A stretch of 64,000 nt of DNA from Alphaproteobacteria bacterium (GTDB taxonomy: Bacteria > Pseudomonadota > Alphaproteobacteria > JAUXUR01), in assembly GCA_030680745.1 (NCBI GenBank), contig JAUXUR010000062.1:1-64000 (forward strand), read 5' to 3'. Each line of letters opens with the position of its first letter. Positions within the stretch are counted from its first letter, which is position 1. Below, in pieces: positions 34,801 through 43,151 of this stretch. The translations under genes were made by a program, and so were the position numbers. The notes below the pieces were generated by a model. The model ran no database searches. It was given only the letters and a program-made list of their open reading frames with translations, and was not told the DNA's origin.

Positions 34801-35718
34801 GGTTTTAATAATTTGTTCTGAATGATCTGTCAAAGCCTTAATATTTTTTTTATGCCGCGGATCAAGCATTTTTTCGACGTTTGCTGAATCAAGAATCGTT
34901 TTGAAACCATTATCTTTAAAATCATCACTTTTATAATGGGATCGAAGTGTTTCTATAAAAGAAACAAAAAGTTCACGATTGTAAAAAGGAGAATTACAAA
35001 ACGCGCCGATCAATGGAATTTCATAAAATATATATTGTTTAGTACCTAAAAGCGATTCAATAATAATTTTGAATTCGTAAGGATATAAATCTATTTTAAT
35101 GGCATCTTTAAACATTTTTAAGAAATTAGAAACGCCAGGAAACTCATTTTTAAGCAAATTATATATCTTTACAAAATCGGCATAATGCTCTGAATTCCAA
35201 GGGTCCGTGGTTGTGTCAAATATTTTACTGATTTCAAGGAAATCATCATAATTTTTTGAATCTAATGTATTTAGGGCAGCAATTAAATAGCCCCAAAAGT
35301 CATCATCTGTACCAAAATCTATAGATAAGTTTCGATTATCGATAATTTTTTTTATCATTTGAAGAATCAAAAATGGATTGTTTTGTTCTAATATTTCTTT
35401 GATGAAATCTTCTTTTTCGTCTTCATCGCAATCAGAATCAAATCTAAGCGATTGGAATGCTACAATAAATTCGCGACTATTTTCATCCAGCAAGCTTAAG
35501 GCAGAAGCATTCGCATTAAGATTATTTAAAATTATTGTGTTTTCGGTTTGTTTTTTCTTGCTGTTAGGCTCTTTGGCATCTGCAGCGCGTTCTCTTTTTC
35601 GCAACATTCCATTGTTATTACTGTCAGATGGATCACCCCCATTATTGTCCATTGCAAAAGAAATTGTAGAAAACATGGTGTTCACGAATAACAAAAACAT
35701 AAATAATTTTTTATTCAT
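31837..35718 (-). CDS. Large exported leucine-rich-repeat protein with C-terminal C-x-x-G domain
   Basis: A protein of 1293 residues. A signal peptide (1-22) is followed by an acidic linker and a bipartite nuclear-localisation-like cluster (KR at 41-42, eleven residues, KKK at 54-56). A helical region runs to about 550. About twelve 23-residue leucine-rich repeats of the form LPESIGNLKSLKxLDLSxCxLTS follow (about 560-860), and then a 430-residue C-terminal region. In that region HCPTGQAEGI, with C1030, resembles C-x-x-G-[QR] in the two giant proteins at 54401 and 57900, and a later SSYRDQLKDELGL is faintly like the NEL-type ubiquitin ligases that also follow LRRs in Shigella and Salmonella effectors. 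The NEL link is speculative. Role in host interaction is inferred from architecture. The repeats are near-identical at the DNA level. Confidence 0.78.
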   Translation of the reverse strand: MNKKLFMFLLFVNTMFSTISFAMDNNGGDPSDSNNNGMLRKRERAADAKEPNSKKKQTENTIILNNLNANASALSLLDENSREFIVAFQSLRFDSDCDEDEKEDFIKEILEQNNPFLILQMIKKIIDNRNLSIDFGTDDDFWGYLIAALNTLDSKNYDDFLEISKIFDTTTDPWNSEHYADFVKIYNLLKNEFPGVSNFLKMFKDAIKIDLYPYEFKIIIESLLGTKQYIFYEIPLIGAFCNSPFYNRELFVSFIETLRSHYKSDDFKDNGFKTILDSANVEKMLDPRHKKNIKALTDHSEQIIKTLGLEKNIYDSECFFSLVQLLRQVDPLKYDSIIRRALKSELTEKSTIYWYESLNEKYYLSLRQYQNLISILNLIDPIYYDEFDNEVFQCAYHFTHDKAFSPEILVNILSELKKIKEKTGRLIGRDGDKEYQDQIKELIGYARQLTDGMMLDDMQYIKVFLEIIKLKKFESYDFKTRTLDKIIYFKKTYGLSNVDDLCNIIELLNCSEDPYKVIYENCFHIIKDQYGLNPVSGEIFQYIDLFPRLKSLTVHSIVFGFPDAITRLTDLETLSFSSHSDFFVPDSIDNLKNLKELKIGSQKFVTLPESIGSLENLEILDLSGCQLTSLPESIVNLKNLKELNLSGCQLTSLPESIGNLKSLKKLDLSQCRLTSLPESIGNLESLKELDLSQCRLTSLPESIGNLESLKDLDLSECQLTFLPESIGNLKSLNVLDLSHCQLTSLLESIGNLKSLNVLDLEHCQLTSLPESIGNLKRLNILNLNHCQLTIFPDSIGNLINLFHLFLDGNNLTTIPASIKNLRILTLFNLRNNPYLLPRSDNPLQWGKEELRAHFGDRLEFDEPSLEPLPIQTNKMGVYSALDKQSLRINRNIFVSNKLPEINVDKVFNGQEMLDVLEQIMADLNFYDNTKPGYLSYEMLASDFASDAKNKNLSNLDKVFQYLAPRLTGYIRALYRLPLIGDDVKPWKMYEAQIPETQKALTFIMDRINHTIDPDAKMLLFNLLVNGLLHCPTGQAEGINAVAYAISENGYQINNFKDNLKRFLAVKKNAHFTTAILAKAAENSQNVHLISSYRDQLKDELGLNAAITSYQERMGTMGQDPFAGNKWNVVEVFYGLVSPDRLIDWVMQSSETNQDAQDLREELGIGGKDLSLADHEKEILRLRAKTRQNRQFRPFTTGSIVEYLYLQGLISDDENDTKWQKYFTADPLDTEGAPAILTREGAKAILIHAGFLIDDSIKNEMIADHDAESSNNIDDNIPDENNSNNFTNWNSIDD

Positions 35719-35912
35719 TTAAAATCTCTTTAATTAAAATTAATAATAATGTATTTTATTGTATTTTACTTTAAATGTCAACTTTATTTGATATTAACAT
35801 GATTTTATATTATAATATTAATTATAAACTTTTCTTCAATGTCTGTATTTTGCATAATATTTGTTTTGGGTATAAGCTATCTTGAAACTAATTTTTTTAA
35901 AGGATCTTCGAG

Positions 35913-36662
35913 ATGAAAAAATTTATATGGACAAAAATTTTATTTTTTTCGTCTACACTCGTACCACTCAATATATACGCTCTCAACAATTCTCATGATT
36001 TAAACTTGCCCAAACAACAAAGTTCAGTTAAAAATCAATCAACTGAAATGCTAAAAGGAGTAGTGTCGATGCCTTTTGAACTCCCCCCCTTACCCTATGC
36101 AATGAATGCGTTAGAACCCCATGTTTCACAAAAAACGCTTGAATTTCACTATGGCAAACACCATCAGACTTATGTCACGAATTTAAACAATCTTACAAAA
36201 GATACCCCCCTCGCCCAGAAAAAGCTCGAAGAAATCATTCTTGAATCTGCTAAAGATCCTGCAAAAGCTGGTCTTTTCAATAATGCAGCACAAGTTTGGA
36301 ACCATACATTCTTTTGGCATTGTATGAAACCTCAAGGCGGTGGACTTCCAACTGGTAAATTAGCTGACAAAATAAACCAAGCTTTTGGTTCTGTTGATGT
36401 TTTCAAGCAAAAGTTTAAAGAAGCAGCACTCGCGCAGTTTGGAAGTGGTTGGGCTTGGCTTGTTCAAGAAAATGGCGAACTTAAAATCACCAAAACAGCA
36501 AATGCCGATTTACCCATGGCGCATGGTCAAAAAGCGATTTTAACATGTGACGTTTGGGAGCATGCTTATTATCTTGATTATCAAAATAGACGTGCTGATT
36601 TTGTTCAGGTCTTTTTAGATAATCTCGTTAATTGGGAATTTGCAGCTTCTAATTTAGACTAA
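35913..36662 (+). CDS. sodB: Fe/Mn superoxide dismutase with N-terminal signal-peptide extension
   Basis: Superoxide dismutase converting superoxide to oxygen and peroxide. The metal ligands are visible in LEFHYGKHHQTY, NHTFFWHCM and the D/H pair of TCDVWEHAYYLD. The iron type is favoured. A standard cytoplasmic enzyme would start at MPFELPPLPYAM (ATG at 36069), but the frame extends 52 codons upstream to an ATG with its own AAGGA site, adding a hydrophobic signal-peptide-like stretch and a polar linker. The internal ATG also has a good site, AAGGAG, eight bases upstream. Two products, exported and cytoplasmic, are therefore possible. The gene converges with recO, with stop codons overlapping by four bases. 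Confidence 0.93.
   Translation: MKKFIWTKILFFSSTLVPLNIYALNNSHDLNLPKQQSSVKNQSTEMLKGVVSMPFELPPLPYAMNALEPHVSQKTLEFHYGKHHQTYVTNLNNLTKDTPLAQKKLEEIILESAKDPAKAGLFNNAAQVWNHTFFWHCMKPQGGGLPTGKLADKINQAFGSVDVFKQKFKEAALAQFGSGWAWLVQENGELKITKTANADLPMAHGQKAILTCDVWEHAYYLDYQNRRADFVQVFLDNLVNWEFAASNLD
36055..36071 (+). promoter_or_regulatory. Internal ribosome-binding site and start codon within sodB
   Basis: AAGGAG (36055-36060) followed after eight bases by ATG would start translation at the exact N-terminus of ordinary cytoplasmic superoxide dismutases. It competes with the upstream ATG at 35913. Confidence 0.6.
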
Positions 36663-37357
36663 TTAAGCACCTGAATAAGATTCTGCCTTGATACGGGAAA
36701 AGCTTTTCCAAATTGCGGGAAAAGCTTTTGCTCTAAAAAATATCCCGTTAACGTTAATCCATGAACAATATCTTCCATCTGACAGATAGAGGATTCCTCG
36801 ATTAAAAATTTTGGTAATCTTAATAATTGATTTTTATAAGCCATACCAGCATTTAATGATACGGCGGCACCTGATTTCGGCGACACATAAGTCAAATTAG
36901 ATGTTTCACGCGTCACAATACATTTTTCAAGAGATAACCCAAAGCCTAATTCTTTTAAAAGCTGTAATTCCCATCTGCAATATTCAACAAGAATATTGGG
37001 CCAAGACACTGGTTTTGATAAAAATTCAATTGTTTTATCATATAAAATATTATGAGGATCTTTGGGCGCTAAAAGCAAACGCAAAAAATCAAGAAGTGAG
37101 CCCAATACAAGAAGTAAATTTTGTGTTGAAAAATGTTGCGCATAATTTTTAGTTTGTTCTAACTTAAAGCTGCCTAAGCTTTCTTGAATGCGCAACGAAC
37201 AATCAATCCAATAAGTTGATCCTAAAAGAAGCGGCAATTCATCTCGTTTAATAAGTCCAGATTCAAGCCCTCTAAAACGCGTAAAAAACGTTAATATAAG
37301 CTTATCTTCATTGAGAGGATTTATACCAATTAGTAAACCATCATCACGCCACTGCAT
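36659..37357 (-). CDS. recO: DNA repair protein RecO
   Basis: RecFOR-pathway protein that helps load RecA onto SSB-coated DNA. The 232-residue protein begins MQWRDDGLLIGINPLNEDKLILTFFTRFRG, the RecO OB-fold opening, and has a helical C-terminal domain (VEYCRWELQLLKELGFGLSLEKC). Cysteines of the zinc-binding type are partly replaced. GAGAG precedes the start. It converges with sodB, overlapping by four bases. Confidence 0.92.
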   Translation of the reverse strand: MQWRDDGLLIGINPLNEDKLILTFFTRFRGLESGLIKRDELPLLLGSTYWIDCSLRIQESLGSFKLEQTKNYAQHFSTQNLLLVLGSLLDFLRLLLAPKDPHNILYDKTIEFLSKPVSWPNILVEYCRWELQLLKELGFGLSLEKCIVTRETSNLTYVSPKSGAAVSLNAGMAYKNQLLRLPKFLIEESSICQMEDIVHGLTLTGYFLEQKLFPQFGKAFPVSRQNLIQVLN

Positions 37358-37427
37358 ATAAATCTCTCACCAAATAAAAAAGCCCTTAAGTAAAACCCAA
37401 GGGCCGAATATACACTCGAAAGATTAA

Positions 37428-38165
37428 TTAGTACATTCTAAAGCGAATGCCCGCTGTCACAGGGAATGTGAACATGCCGCCAACACGATTAAAAAATGGA
37501 AAATGTGTTCTTATTTTTGATGGTTTAAGACGTCCACTTCCAATAGCTTCCGCCATAAATATAAAATCAATATATTCAGCGAGTTCTGCATCTAATCCAA
37601 GTTGAAGCCCGCCAGCAAAGGCTGTATTAGAATCAAAGAATTTATCTTTAGCAAAACGAATATTATCAATGAAGACCTTCGTATTTACTGATTTTCGTGA
37701 AACAACACCAAGTTTTGCACCAACAAAGGGATACCAAGTCCCACCACAATCATAGTAGTAACGCCCCCCTAAATAAGTACCTAATGCACCAAATGTACCC
37801 GTTTGATACTTCATAAGTGAATTTGTATCAGGTCTTATTGAACGCGCAACATTTTTTTTACCTGTACCAGCGATCGTATAATCAACGTTTGCAAAAAATT
37901 CAAATTGGTTGGTTACGTTATACCCAATACTACCACCAAATATAAATGGAAACTTCAAGATATCATTAAAATTAGGTGCTTTTTCACAATAATATTTACC
38001 ATCAACAATAAAAGATGATTTTTTTCGATGCACAAAAGTAGAAGGTGCCATTCCACCATAAGGAATAATTGAAAATTCGCCTTGTCTTAAGGCCCCAGCA
38101 TTAACATCTGATGATTGTTGATTAAAAGCAAACAAGCACGCTAAACCAAAGAGTAATTTTTTCAT
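37428..38165 (-). CDS. Outer-membrane beta-barrel protein
   Basis: A 245-residue protein with a Sec signal peptide (about 1-23, cleaving near VNAG). The mature part alternates hydrophobic and polar residues and ends in an aromatic-rich strand closing with FRMY, as expected of a small outer-membrane barrel. The IIPYGGM opening, GGSIGYNVTNQFEFFANVDYTIAG and LGGRYYYDCGGTWYPFVGAKLGVVS resemble surface-antigen/porin-family barrels of intracellular alphaproteobacteria. GAGGAAATG lies upstream of the start. Two cysteines in the loops could pair. A precise family is not assigned. Confidence 0.7.
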   Translation of the reverse strand: MKKLLFGLACLFAFNQQSSDVNAGALRQGEFSIIPYGGMAPSTFVHRKKSSFIVDGKYYCEKAPNFNDILKFPFIFGGSIGYNVTNQFEFFANVDYTIAGTGKKNVARSIRPDTNSLMKYQTGTFGALGTYLGGRYYYDCGGTWYPFVGAKLGVVSRKSVNTKVFIDNIRFAKDKFFDSNTAFAGGLQLGLDAELAEYIDFIFMAEAIGSGRLKPSKIRTHFPFFNRVGGMFTFPVTAGIRFRMY

Positions 38166-38437
38166 AACCGCATTTCCTCAATTTTCTAAAGGAGTCTTAA
38201 GATTCCGGACTCTATATTTCATTGTTAATTGAGGTTAGGGTGGGTTTCAAAACATGTCAACAAAATCAAACACACACATTAAAATAATTAAAATGTGATG
38301 TTTTTTTTGCATTAGTTAAAAAAGCAGCATTACCGCCATTGTAAAAAATTATTATTATTTTTCAAATGGTTGTGCGCATAGGTTAATTTAGTGAATCAAA
38401 ATTACTCATTTTTGTTGAAAATCCTGCGTTTTTTTCG

Positions 38438-38467
38438 TTGACGAAAGCGTTTTGTAAGCTTTACAGT
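38438..38467 (+). promoter_or_regulatory. Candidate sigma-70 promoter of the HU gene
   Basis: TTGACG (38438-38443) and TACAGT (38462-38467) are 18 bases apart and about 55 bases before the GTG start. The remaining 38166-38437 part of this gap shows no repeat or further gene. Confidence 0.35.
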
Positions 38468-38522
38468 CAAATTATGGACTTTATAAATCTACATTTAATG
38501 ACGACAACAAAGGTGGTGTAAC

Positions 38523-38798
38523 GTGAACAAAAACGATTTAATTACTCGAGTAGCTGATCAAGCTGGTATTACTAAAGCTGATGCATCTCGTGCAGCTGAT
38601 GCTGTTATTGATGCAATCACAGCAGCTCTTACAACTGGTGATGAAGTTCGCCTTGTAGGCTTCGGCACATTCTCTGTTTCCAGTCGCGCTGCAACTGAAG
38701 GCAGAAACCCACGTACTGGCGAAAAAATTAACATTCCAGCATCACGCCAACCTAAATTTAAAGCCGGTAAAGGCCTTAAAGACGCTGTTAACGGTTAA
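38523..38798 (+). CDS. hup: HU family DNA-binding protein
   Basis: Histone-like nucleoid protein of 91 residues that bends DNA as a dimer. It contains the HU signature GFGTFSVSSRAATEGRNPRTGEKI with the DNA-intercalating arm (RNPRTGE) and the MNKNDLITRVADQAG opening. Translation starts at GTG, preceded by AAGGTGG. The sequence is more G+C-rich and better codon-adapted than its neighbours, as expected of a highly expressed gene. A 9 bp hairpin follows. Confidence 0.96.
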   Translation: MNKNDLITRVADQAGITKADASRAADAVIDAITAALTTGDEVRLVGFGTFSVSSRAATEGRNPRTGEKINIPASRQPKFKAGKGLKDAVNG

Positions 38799-38821
38799 TT
38801 CGTTAAAGACAGTCTATTAAC

Positions 38822-38860
38822 CGCTTGTTCACAGTATATCAACTTACTTAAACAAGCGGC
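38822..38860 (+). terminator. Hairpin after the HU gene
   Basis: CCGCTTGTT and AACAAGCGG form a perfect nine-pair stem around a 21-base loop. Only a weak T/A tract follows. Confidence 0.5.
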
Positions 38861-38955
38861 TTAATAATAAATTAGATTTTACACTTTTTCATTACAAGCA
38901 ATCCAAATTTATTTTCTTATTTACATCAATTTGCAGCATGGATCCCGCGGCCAAG

Positions 38956-39020
38956 CTTGAGAGATTTACACGAAATAATTCTGCAACATGTTGAAAACAA
39001 TAGAAACCCGTCGTTGCGAG
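38956..39020 (-). repeat. Dispersed repeat family II, truncated copy 3
   Basis: It starts CTTGAGAGATTTACAC, a mutated family II terminus, and continues with the stretch AATAATTCTGCAACATGTTG that parallels copy 2. It breaks off at CGTCGTTGCGAG. The upstream CCCGCGG also occurs next to copy 1 at the window start. Confidence 0.7.
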
Positions 39021-39065
39021 TTTCCCACTACCAAAAAAAGGTGGACTTAAAATGGATGACCAAGT

Positions 39066-39307
39066 TGTCCGCCACCATTGTTTCCCTGAACAGGCGAGAA
39101 GCAAAGCTTCGAGCACGGATTCAGGGTCCAGATCACACTCATGATCGAAGATCATGGCAAAATTAATAAACTCTTGCCATGCTCTTCGAGCATGTATTTT
39201 AGTCTGGATCCTGAATCTGCCTTCGAAGCTTCGCTTCAAGGCGTTCAGGAAAACAAAAGTGTGTGGGCAAATTTTTAGCCTAAAAATAAAAATTGCCCCG
39301 TAGATTG
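39066..39307 (+). repeat. Dispersed repeat family I, copy B
   Basis: The right end TTGCCCCGTAGATTG (39293-39307) is intact. The interior matches copies A and C, including CATGATCGAAGATCATG and CATGCTCTTCGAGCATG hairpins. The left terminus is replaced, with only GTTTCCCTGAACAGG recognisable. Confidence 0.85.
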
Positions 39308-39396
39308 AGGAAGCGGATACTTGATGACGAATTTACCCATAGGGTGGGTAGTTACACTAAAATTTAGGTGTTTTCTAAAATTTATATCATTAATGC

Positions 39397-39426
39397 TTGA
39401 CAGATAAGGGCTTGAAAGGTTAAAAA
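39397..39426 (+). promoter_or_regulatory. Promoter of tRNA-Met
   Basis: A consensus TTGACA (39397-39402) is followed after 18 bases by TAAAAA (39421-39426), placing the start of transcription just before the tRNA at 39438. Confidence 0.55.
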
Positions 39427-39437
39427 ACTAGATACGT

Positions 39438-39514
39438 GGCGGAGTAGCTCAGTTGGTTAGAGCGGCGGAATCATAATCCGTGTGTCGGGGGTTCAAATCC
39501 CTCCTTCGCTACCA
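39438..39514 (+). tRNA. tRNA-Met (anticodon CAT), elongator
   Basis: The 77-base cloverleaf is complete: acceptor GGCGGAG/CTTCGCT with discriminator A and encoded CCA, D-stem GCTC/GAGC, anticodon stem GCGGA/TCCGT with loop ATCATAA, and T-arm GGGGG-TTCAAAT-CCCTC. It lacks the three G-C pairs of the initiator anticodon stem, and the overall sequence is the common alphaproteobacterial elongator tRNA-Met. An Ile2-type CAT tRNA is less likely. Confidence 0.93.
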
Positions 39515-39593
39515 TAATTTTCTTATCATTTTCATTTAATCACTTTTCATATAGCTGAATTTTTGCTACCCCTTAATCATAAGGGAGAAAAAA

Positions 39594-40286
39594 ATGCACC
39601 ATACAGCCTCAAAACAAATAGAAATGCAAAAAACATGGGAAGAATTGCATGCGCAAAATAGATTTTGCCCAAAATATCCCAATGAACTAGTTGTACGTTG
39701 GGCATTAACGCAATTTCCTATAAAACAAAACACTAAAATTCTAGATCTTGGTTGCGGTGCTGGCCGACATGCCATTTTCCTGGCACAAGAAGGTTTTGAT
39801 GTTTACGCAACAGATATCTCCCGTGAAGGCATAAACGTTACACAAAATCGCGCGCAGGAACTTGGATTAAAGATACAAACCAAAACTAACCCTGCGCATT
39901 TAATGGATTATCCAGAAGATTTCTTTGATGGGATCGTATGCTACGCCGTTTTATATTATGGATCCAAGCAAGACATGGAAACTGCCATCAAGAAAAGTTT
40001 TCAATCGTTAAAGCCTGGTGGCAAAATGTTTCTTGTCACACGCGGCGATCAAGATTGGCGCTGTCGCTATGGTCAAAAAATATCTTCTTTTGAATACCAT
40101 CTAACAGATTTAGGCAATGGAACGCCTGCTGATTCCGAAAAAAACATGGTACAAACTTTTTTAACTAAAAATGAATTAATTGATTTATATAAAGATTTTA
40201 GAAAAGTGACGATTGAGACAAATCATTTAAGTTGGTCAAATGGTCAGTTTATAGATCATGATTTCCTTGTTTTTGCAGAAAAGTAA
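39594..40286 (+). CDS. Class I SAM-dependent methyltransferase
   Basis: A 230-residue Rossmann-type methyltransferase. The SAM-binding motif I is ILDLGCGAGRHAIFLA, motif II ends in ATDIS, and the later FDGIVCYAVLYYGS and SLKPGGKMFLVT are motifs III-V of the Methyltransf_11/25 type. The substrate cannot be told; the WEELHAQNRFCPKYPNELVVRW opening occurs in small-molecule methyltransferases. AGGGAG lies before the ATG. The gene sits 80 bases after tRNA-Met and is flanked on the other side by repeat debris, a position often taken by acquired genes, but no integrase or tRNA-end duplication was seen. Confidence 0.85.
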   Translation: MHHTASKQIEMQKTWEELHAQNRFCPKYPNELVVRWALTQFPIKQNTKILDLGCGAGRHAIFLAQEGFDVYATDISREGINVTQNRAQELGLKIQTKTNPAHLMDYPEDFFDGIVCYAVLYYGSKQDMETAIKKSFQSLKPGGKMFLVTRGDQDWRCRYGQKISSFEYHLTDLGNGTPADSEKNMVQTFLTKNELIDLYKDFRKVTIETNHLSWSNGQFIDHDFLVFAEK

Positions 40287-40361
40287 TATATACTGCTGAT
40301 ATTGTTAATACTTAACTTTTAACGCGAACTCGAATTGATCATATTGGAAACATAGAATTTC

Positions 40362-40460
40362 CGTCGTTGCGATGAGTCGAAGACGAAGAAGCAATCCAGA
40401 AAATAGCCTTTCAAAGGCTATAAATGTTGATTTTAGAACTAGATTGCTTCGCTGCTTTGC
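40362..40460 (+). repeat. Dispersed repeat family II, core fragment (copy 4)
   Basis: Matches the centre of copy 1 (CGTCGTTGCGATGAGTCGAA through GATTTTAGAACT) without either terminus. Confidence 0.75.
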
Positions 40461-40477
40461 AGCTTCTAATGACGAGC

Positions 40478-40665
40478 CACCTCACATCGTCATCGCGAAC
40501 CCCCACCTCTTTTTTTTTGGGGGGGGTGTGGCGATCTCAATTTTTCAAGGAGATTGCCGCGGGGCCCCTTTTAAATTTGGGCCCCTCGCAATGACGGATG
40601 GTAGTTGTCATTCCTTTTAAGTCCACCTCTTTTGAGTGTTGGAAAACTCGCAACGACGAAATAAT
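40478..40665. repeat. G+C-rich palindromic repeat block
   Basis: Two nested palindromes, GCGAACCCCCACC/GGGGGGTGTGGCGAT and GATTGCCGCGGGGCCCC/GGGCCCCTCGCAATGAC, together with the phrases GCAATGACGG and CTCGCAACGACG. Phrases of this kind are typical dispersed intergenic palindromes. The block completes a 429-base gap without genes. Confidence 0.65.
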
Positions 40666-40715
40666 ATAATTTCTAACATCTTTAATTCAGAATTAGTCTT
40701 ATTAAGGAATTTAAA

Positions 40716-43151
40716 ATGAATCCACGTTCCTCGACTATTACACACAAAAAACCTTCGATTTATTATACACAACCATCGCGATTTAAAAAATTTATTAAGT
40801 ACACATCTTACACATTTTTAACTCTTATACTTCTTGCGCTTATATTGGGGACAGGATTTTACTTTTGGTTGAAAACAGGTTTACCAAAAGACAATGAAGA
40901 ATATAATCTTACAGGTCTTACCGAAAAAGTTCAAATTACACGCGACGCGGAAGGCATCCCTTACATTAAAGCAAAAAATTTGCAAGATGCTTCTTTTGCG
41001 CTTGGTTTTTTACATGCACAAGATCGTTTGTGGCAAATGGATATGGTCCGTCGTTATACATCAGGTCGGTTATCCGAAGTCTATGGTGAACGCGCTTTGG
41101 AAAACGATAAATTTATGCGCGTCATGGGTTTTAACCATCTTGTTCAACAAGATTTTGAACTGCTTTCCAAAGAGCTTCAAAACATTTTAGAAGCCTATAC
41201 CAAAGGCGTTAATGCTTATATTAAAGATCATAAAGGTGCCCTCTCCCCCGAATTTTATGCTCTAACCTATACGCCTGAAGAATGGAAACCCCAAGATTCG
41301 CTGCTTTGGCAAAAATCTATGGCACTGGCCCTTAGTCATAATTGGCGTAATGATCTTTTGCGCAGTCAAATGCTTCATATAATGAGTGAAGAGGAACTCA
41401 ATAAATTTTGGCCAAACACACCCGAAAATGGAGTTGTCACCCTTACCAAAGAAGAATTAGAAGCGTCCGATCTTGCACAAAAACTATTAACATCGATCCC
41501 CAATAAACTGGCACCTCAAATTGCTTCCAATGCTTGGGTTATCCATGGCGATCGTACAGAATCTGGTAAACCTATTCTTGCCAATGACCCACATCTTCAA
41601 TTAATCACACCTGGCAATTGGTATTTGGCCCGTATTGAAACACCTGAACACACCTTCGTAGGTGCAACAGCCCCTTCTGTACCTTTCGTTGTTTTAGGAC
41701 GTAATGCAAATATCGCCTGGGGTTGCACAACAACCATGGGTGACGTTCAAGATGTATTCGTTGAAAAAATTGATCCTAATAATTCTGATCATTATTTGGC
41801 GCCAGAAGGATCTTTACCCTTTGTCACACGAGATGAAGAAATCAAAATTAAAGGCGGACAAAAAATTTATTTGAAAGTAAGACAAACACGACATGGTGTT
41901 GTTATTTCAGATATTTTAAAAGACGCCAAAACAAAAAATTTCAAAAATGAAGTTTTAGCACTCGCTTGGCCAGCTTTAGAACCAGGTGATAAAACATCAC
42001 AAGGTCTTTATCAACTCAATTTATCGCGTAACTGGACAGACTTTAAACAAGCAATGTCAAATATCCATTCACCACAACAAAACGTTCATTACGCAGATAT
42101 TGACGGCAATATTGGCTTTTATGCACCTGCAAGAATACCTATTCGCAAAAAAGGATCTGGGCTTGTGGCAGTACCAGGATGGAGTGGTGATTATGATTGG
42201 AATGGCTTTATTCCATTTGATGAATTGCCCCATACATATAATCCAAAATCAAACCTTGTTTTTAATGCAAATAATAAAATCGTTGATGAATCCTATCCAC
42301 ACCACATTGCGTATGAATATGATATACCAGGTGCACGTGCATCACGTCTTAAAACACTTTTTGATGAACCTCAAAAACACAGTGTTAACACATTTAAAAA
42401 AATCCAGCTCGACACTGTTTCAGTACTCGCCCAAGATTTCTTGCCTCTTTTGTTAGAAGCAGAACCCAAAGGACCAGCAGAAGCACAACTCCATGCAAAT
42501 ATCAAATCTTGGGATGGTTCAATGTCTAAAAAAGCGTTTGAGCCATTGTTTTTTGAAGCGTGGCTCAAACAATTACATGAAGTTACCTTCAAAAACAGAT
42601 TAGGTGATTTATATGATGATTATTTATGGTGGCGCCCTGAATCAATTATCCAAGTGCTTAGCAACGGACATCACAATTGCCAAACATCCAGCCCCGAAAA
42701 CAATGTAATTTGTAAAGCAAAAGTGACAGAAGCCTTTGACAAAGCGTATATTATGCTTTCGGACAAATTCGGCAAGGATCATCAGAAATGGCGTTGGGGT
42801 AAGGCGCATAAAGCAGGCTTCCAACATAGTTTATTCAAACATATTCCGATCATTAATAAAATAACAGATCATTACATTTCGACACCTGGTCACAAATATA
42901 CAATTAATGAAGCAGCCTCTGTTATGTTGCCAATGGATTCATTTATTCAAGAACATGGTCCTGGACTTCGCGCCATTTATGATATGAGCGATCTTGAGCA
43001 AAGCCAATTTATGATTGCACCAGGTCAATCAGGCAATTTCTTATCGCCTTATTACATGAATTTTCTTAAACTTTGGGCAAAAGGAAAATATGTTGAAATT
43101 CCAAAAAATCCTAAAGTTGAACAAAAGAAATTAACGCTTATACCGAAATGA
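40716..43151 (+). CDS. Penicillin acylase family protein
   Basis: Ntn-hydrolase of the penicillin amidase/acyl-homoserine-lactone acylase family (S45), 811 residues. A single N-terminal membrane segment (about 32-50) serves as signal anchor or signal peptide. The A-chain includes the DAEGIPYIKAKNLQDASFALGFLHAQDRLWQMD pattern. Autocatalytic cleavage would expose Ser271 in QIASNAWV as the N-terminal nucleophile of the B-chain, followed by ILANDPHL and RNANIAWGCTT. The natural substrate is unknown; AHL lactones, beta-lactams and other amides are all hydrolysed by family members. It would act in the periplasm. AAGGA precedes the ATG. Confidence 0.92.
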   Translation: MNPRSSTITHKKPSIYYTQPSRFKKFIKYTSYTFLTLILLALILGTGFYFWLKTGLPKDNEEYNLTGLTEKVQITRDAEGIPYIKAKNLQDASFALGFLHAQDRLWQMDMVRRYTSGRLSEVYGERALENDKFMRVMGFNHLVQQDFELLSKELQNILEAYTKGVNAYIKDHKGALSPEFYALTYTPEEWKPQDSLLWQKSMALALSHNWRNDLLRSQMLHIMSEEELNKFWPNTPENGVVTLTKEELEASDLAQKLLTSIPNKLAPQIASNAWVIHGDRTESGKPILANDPHLQLITPGNWYLARIETPEHTFVGATAPSVPFVVLGRNANIAWGCTTTMGDVQDVFVEKIDPNNSDHYLAPEGSLPFVTRDEEIKIKGGQKIYLKVRQTRHGVVISDILKDAKTKNFKNEVLALAWPALEPGDKTSQGLYQLNLSRNWTDFKQAMSNIHSPQQNVHYADIDGNIGFYAPARIPIRKKGSGLVAVPGWSGDYDWNGFIPFDELPHTYNPKSNLVFNANNKIVDESYPHHIAYEYDIPGARASRLKTLFDEPQKHSVNTFKKIQLDTVSVLAQDFLPLLLEAEPKGPAEAQLHANIKSWDGSMSKKAFEPLFFEAWLKQLHEVTFKNRLGDLYDDYLWWRPESIIQVLSNGHHNCQTSSPENNVICKAKVTEAFDKAYIMLSDKFGKDHQKWRWGKAHKAGFQHSLFKHIPIINKITDHYISTPGHKYTINEAASVMLPMDSFIQEHGPGLRAIYDMSDLEQSQFMIAPGQSGNFLSPYYMNFLKLWAKGKYVEIPKNPKVEQKKLTLIPK

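Noticed and set aside
38892-39239. A minus-strand gene of 115 codons
   Set aside because: The whole frame lies within family I and family II repeat DNA.
39438-39593. Integrative element at tRNA-Met carrying the methyltransferase gene
   Set aside because: No integrase and no second copy of the tRNA 3' end were seen within the window.
40372-40620. A small arginine-rich gene opening MSRRRRSN
   Set aside because: The same opening appears in family II repeat copies at 19142 (minus) and near the window start; it is repeat DNA that happens to be open.
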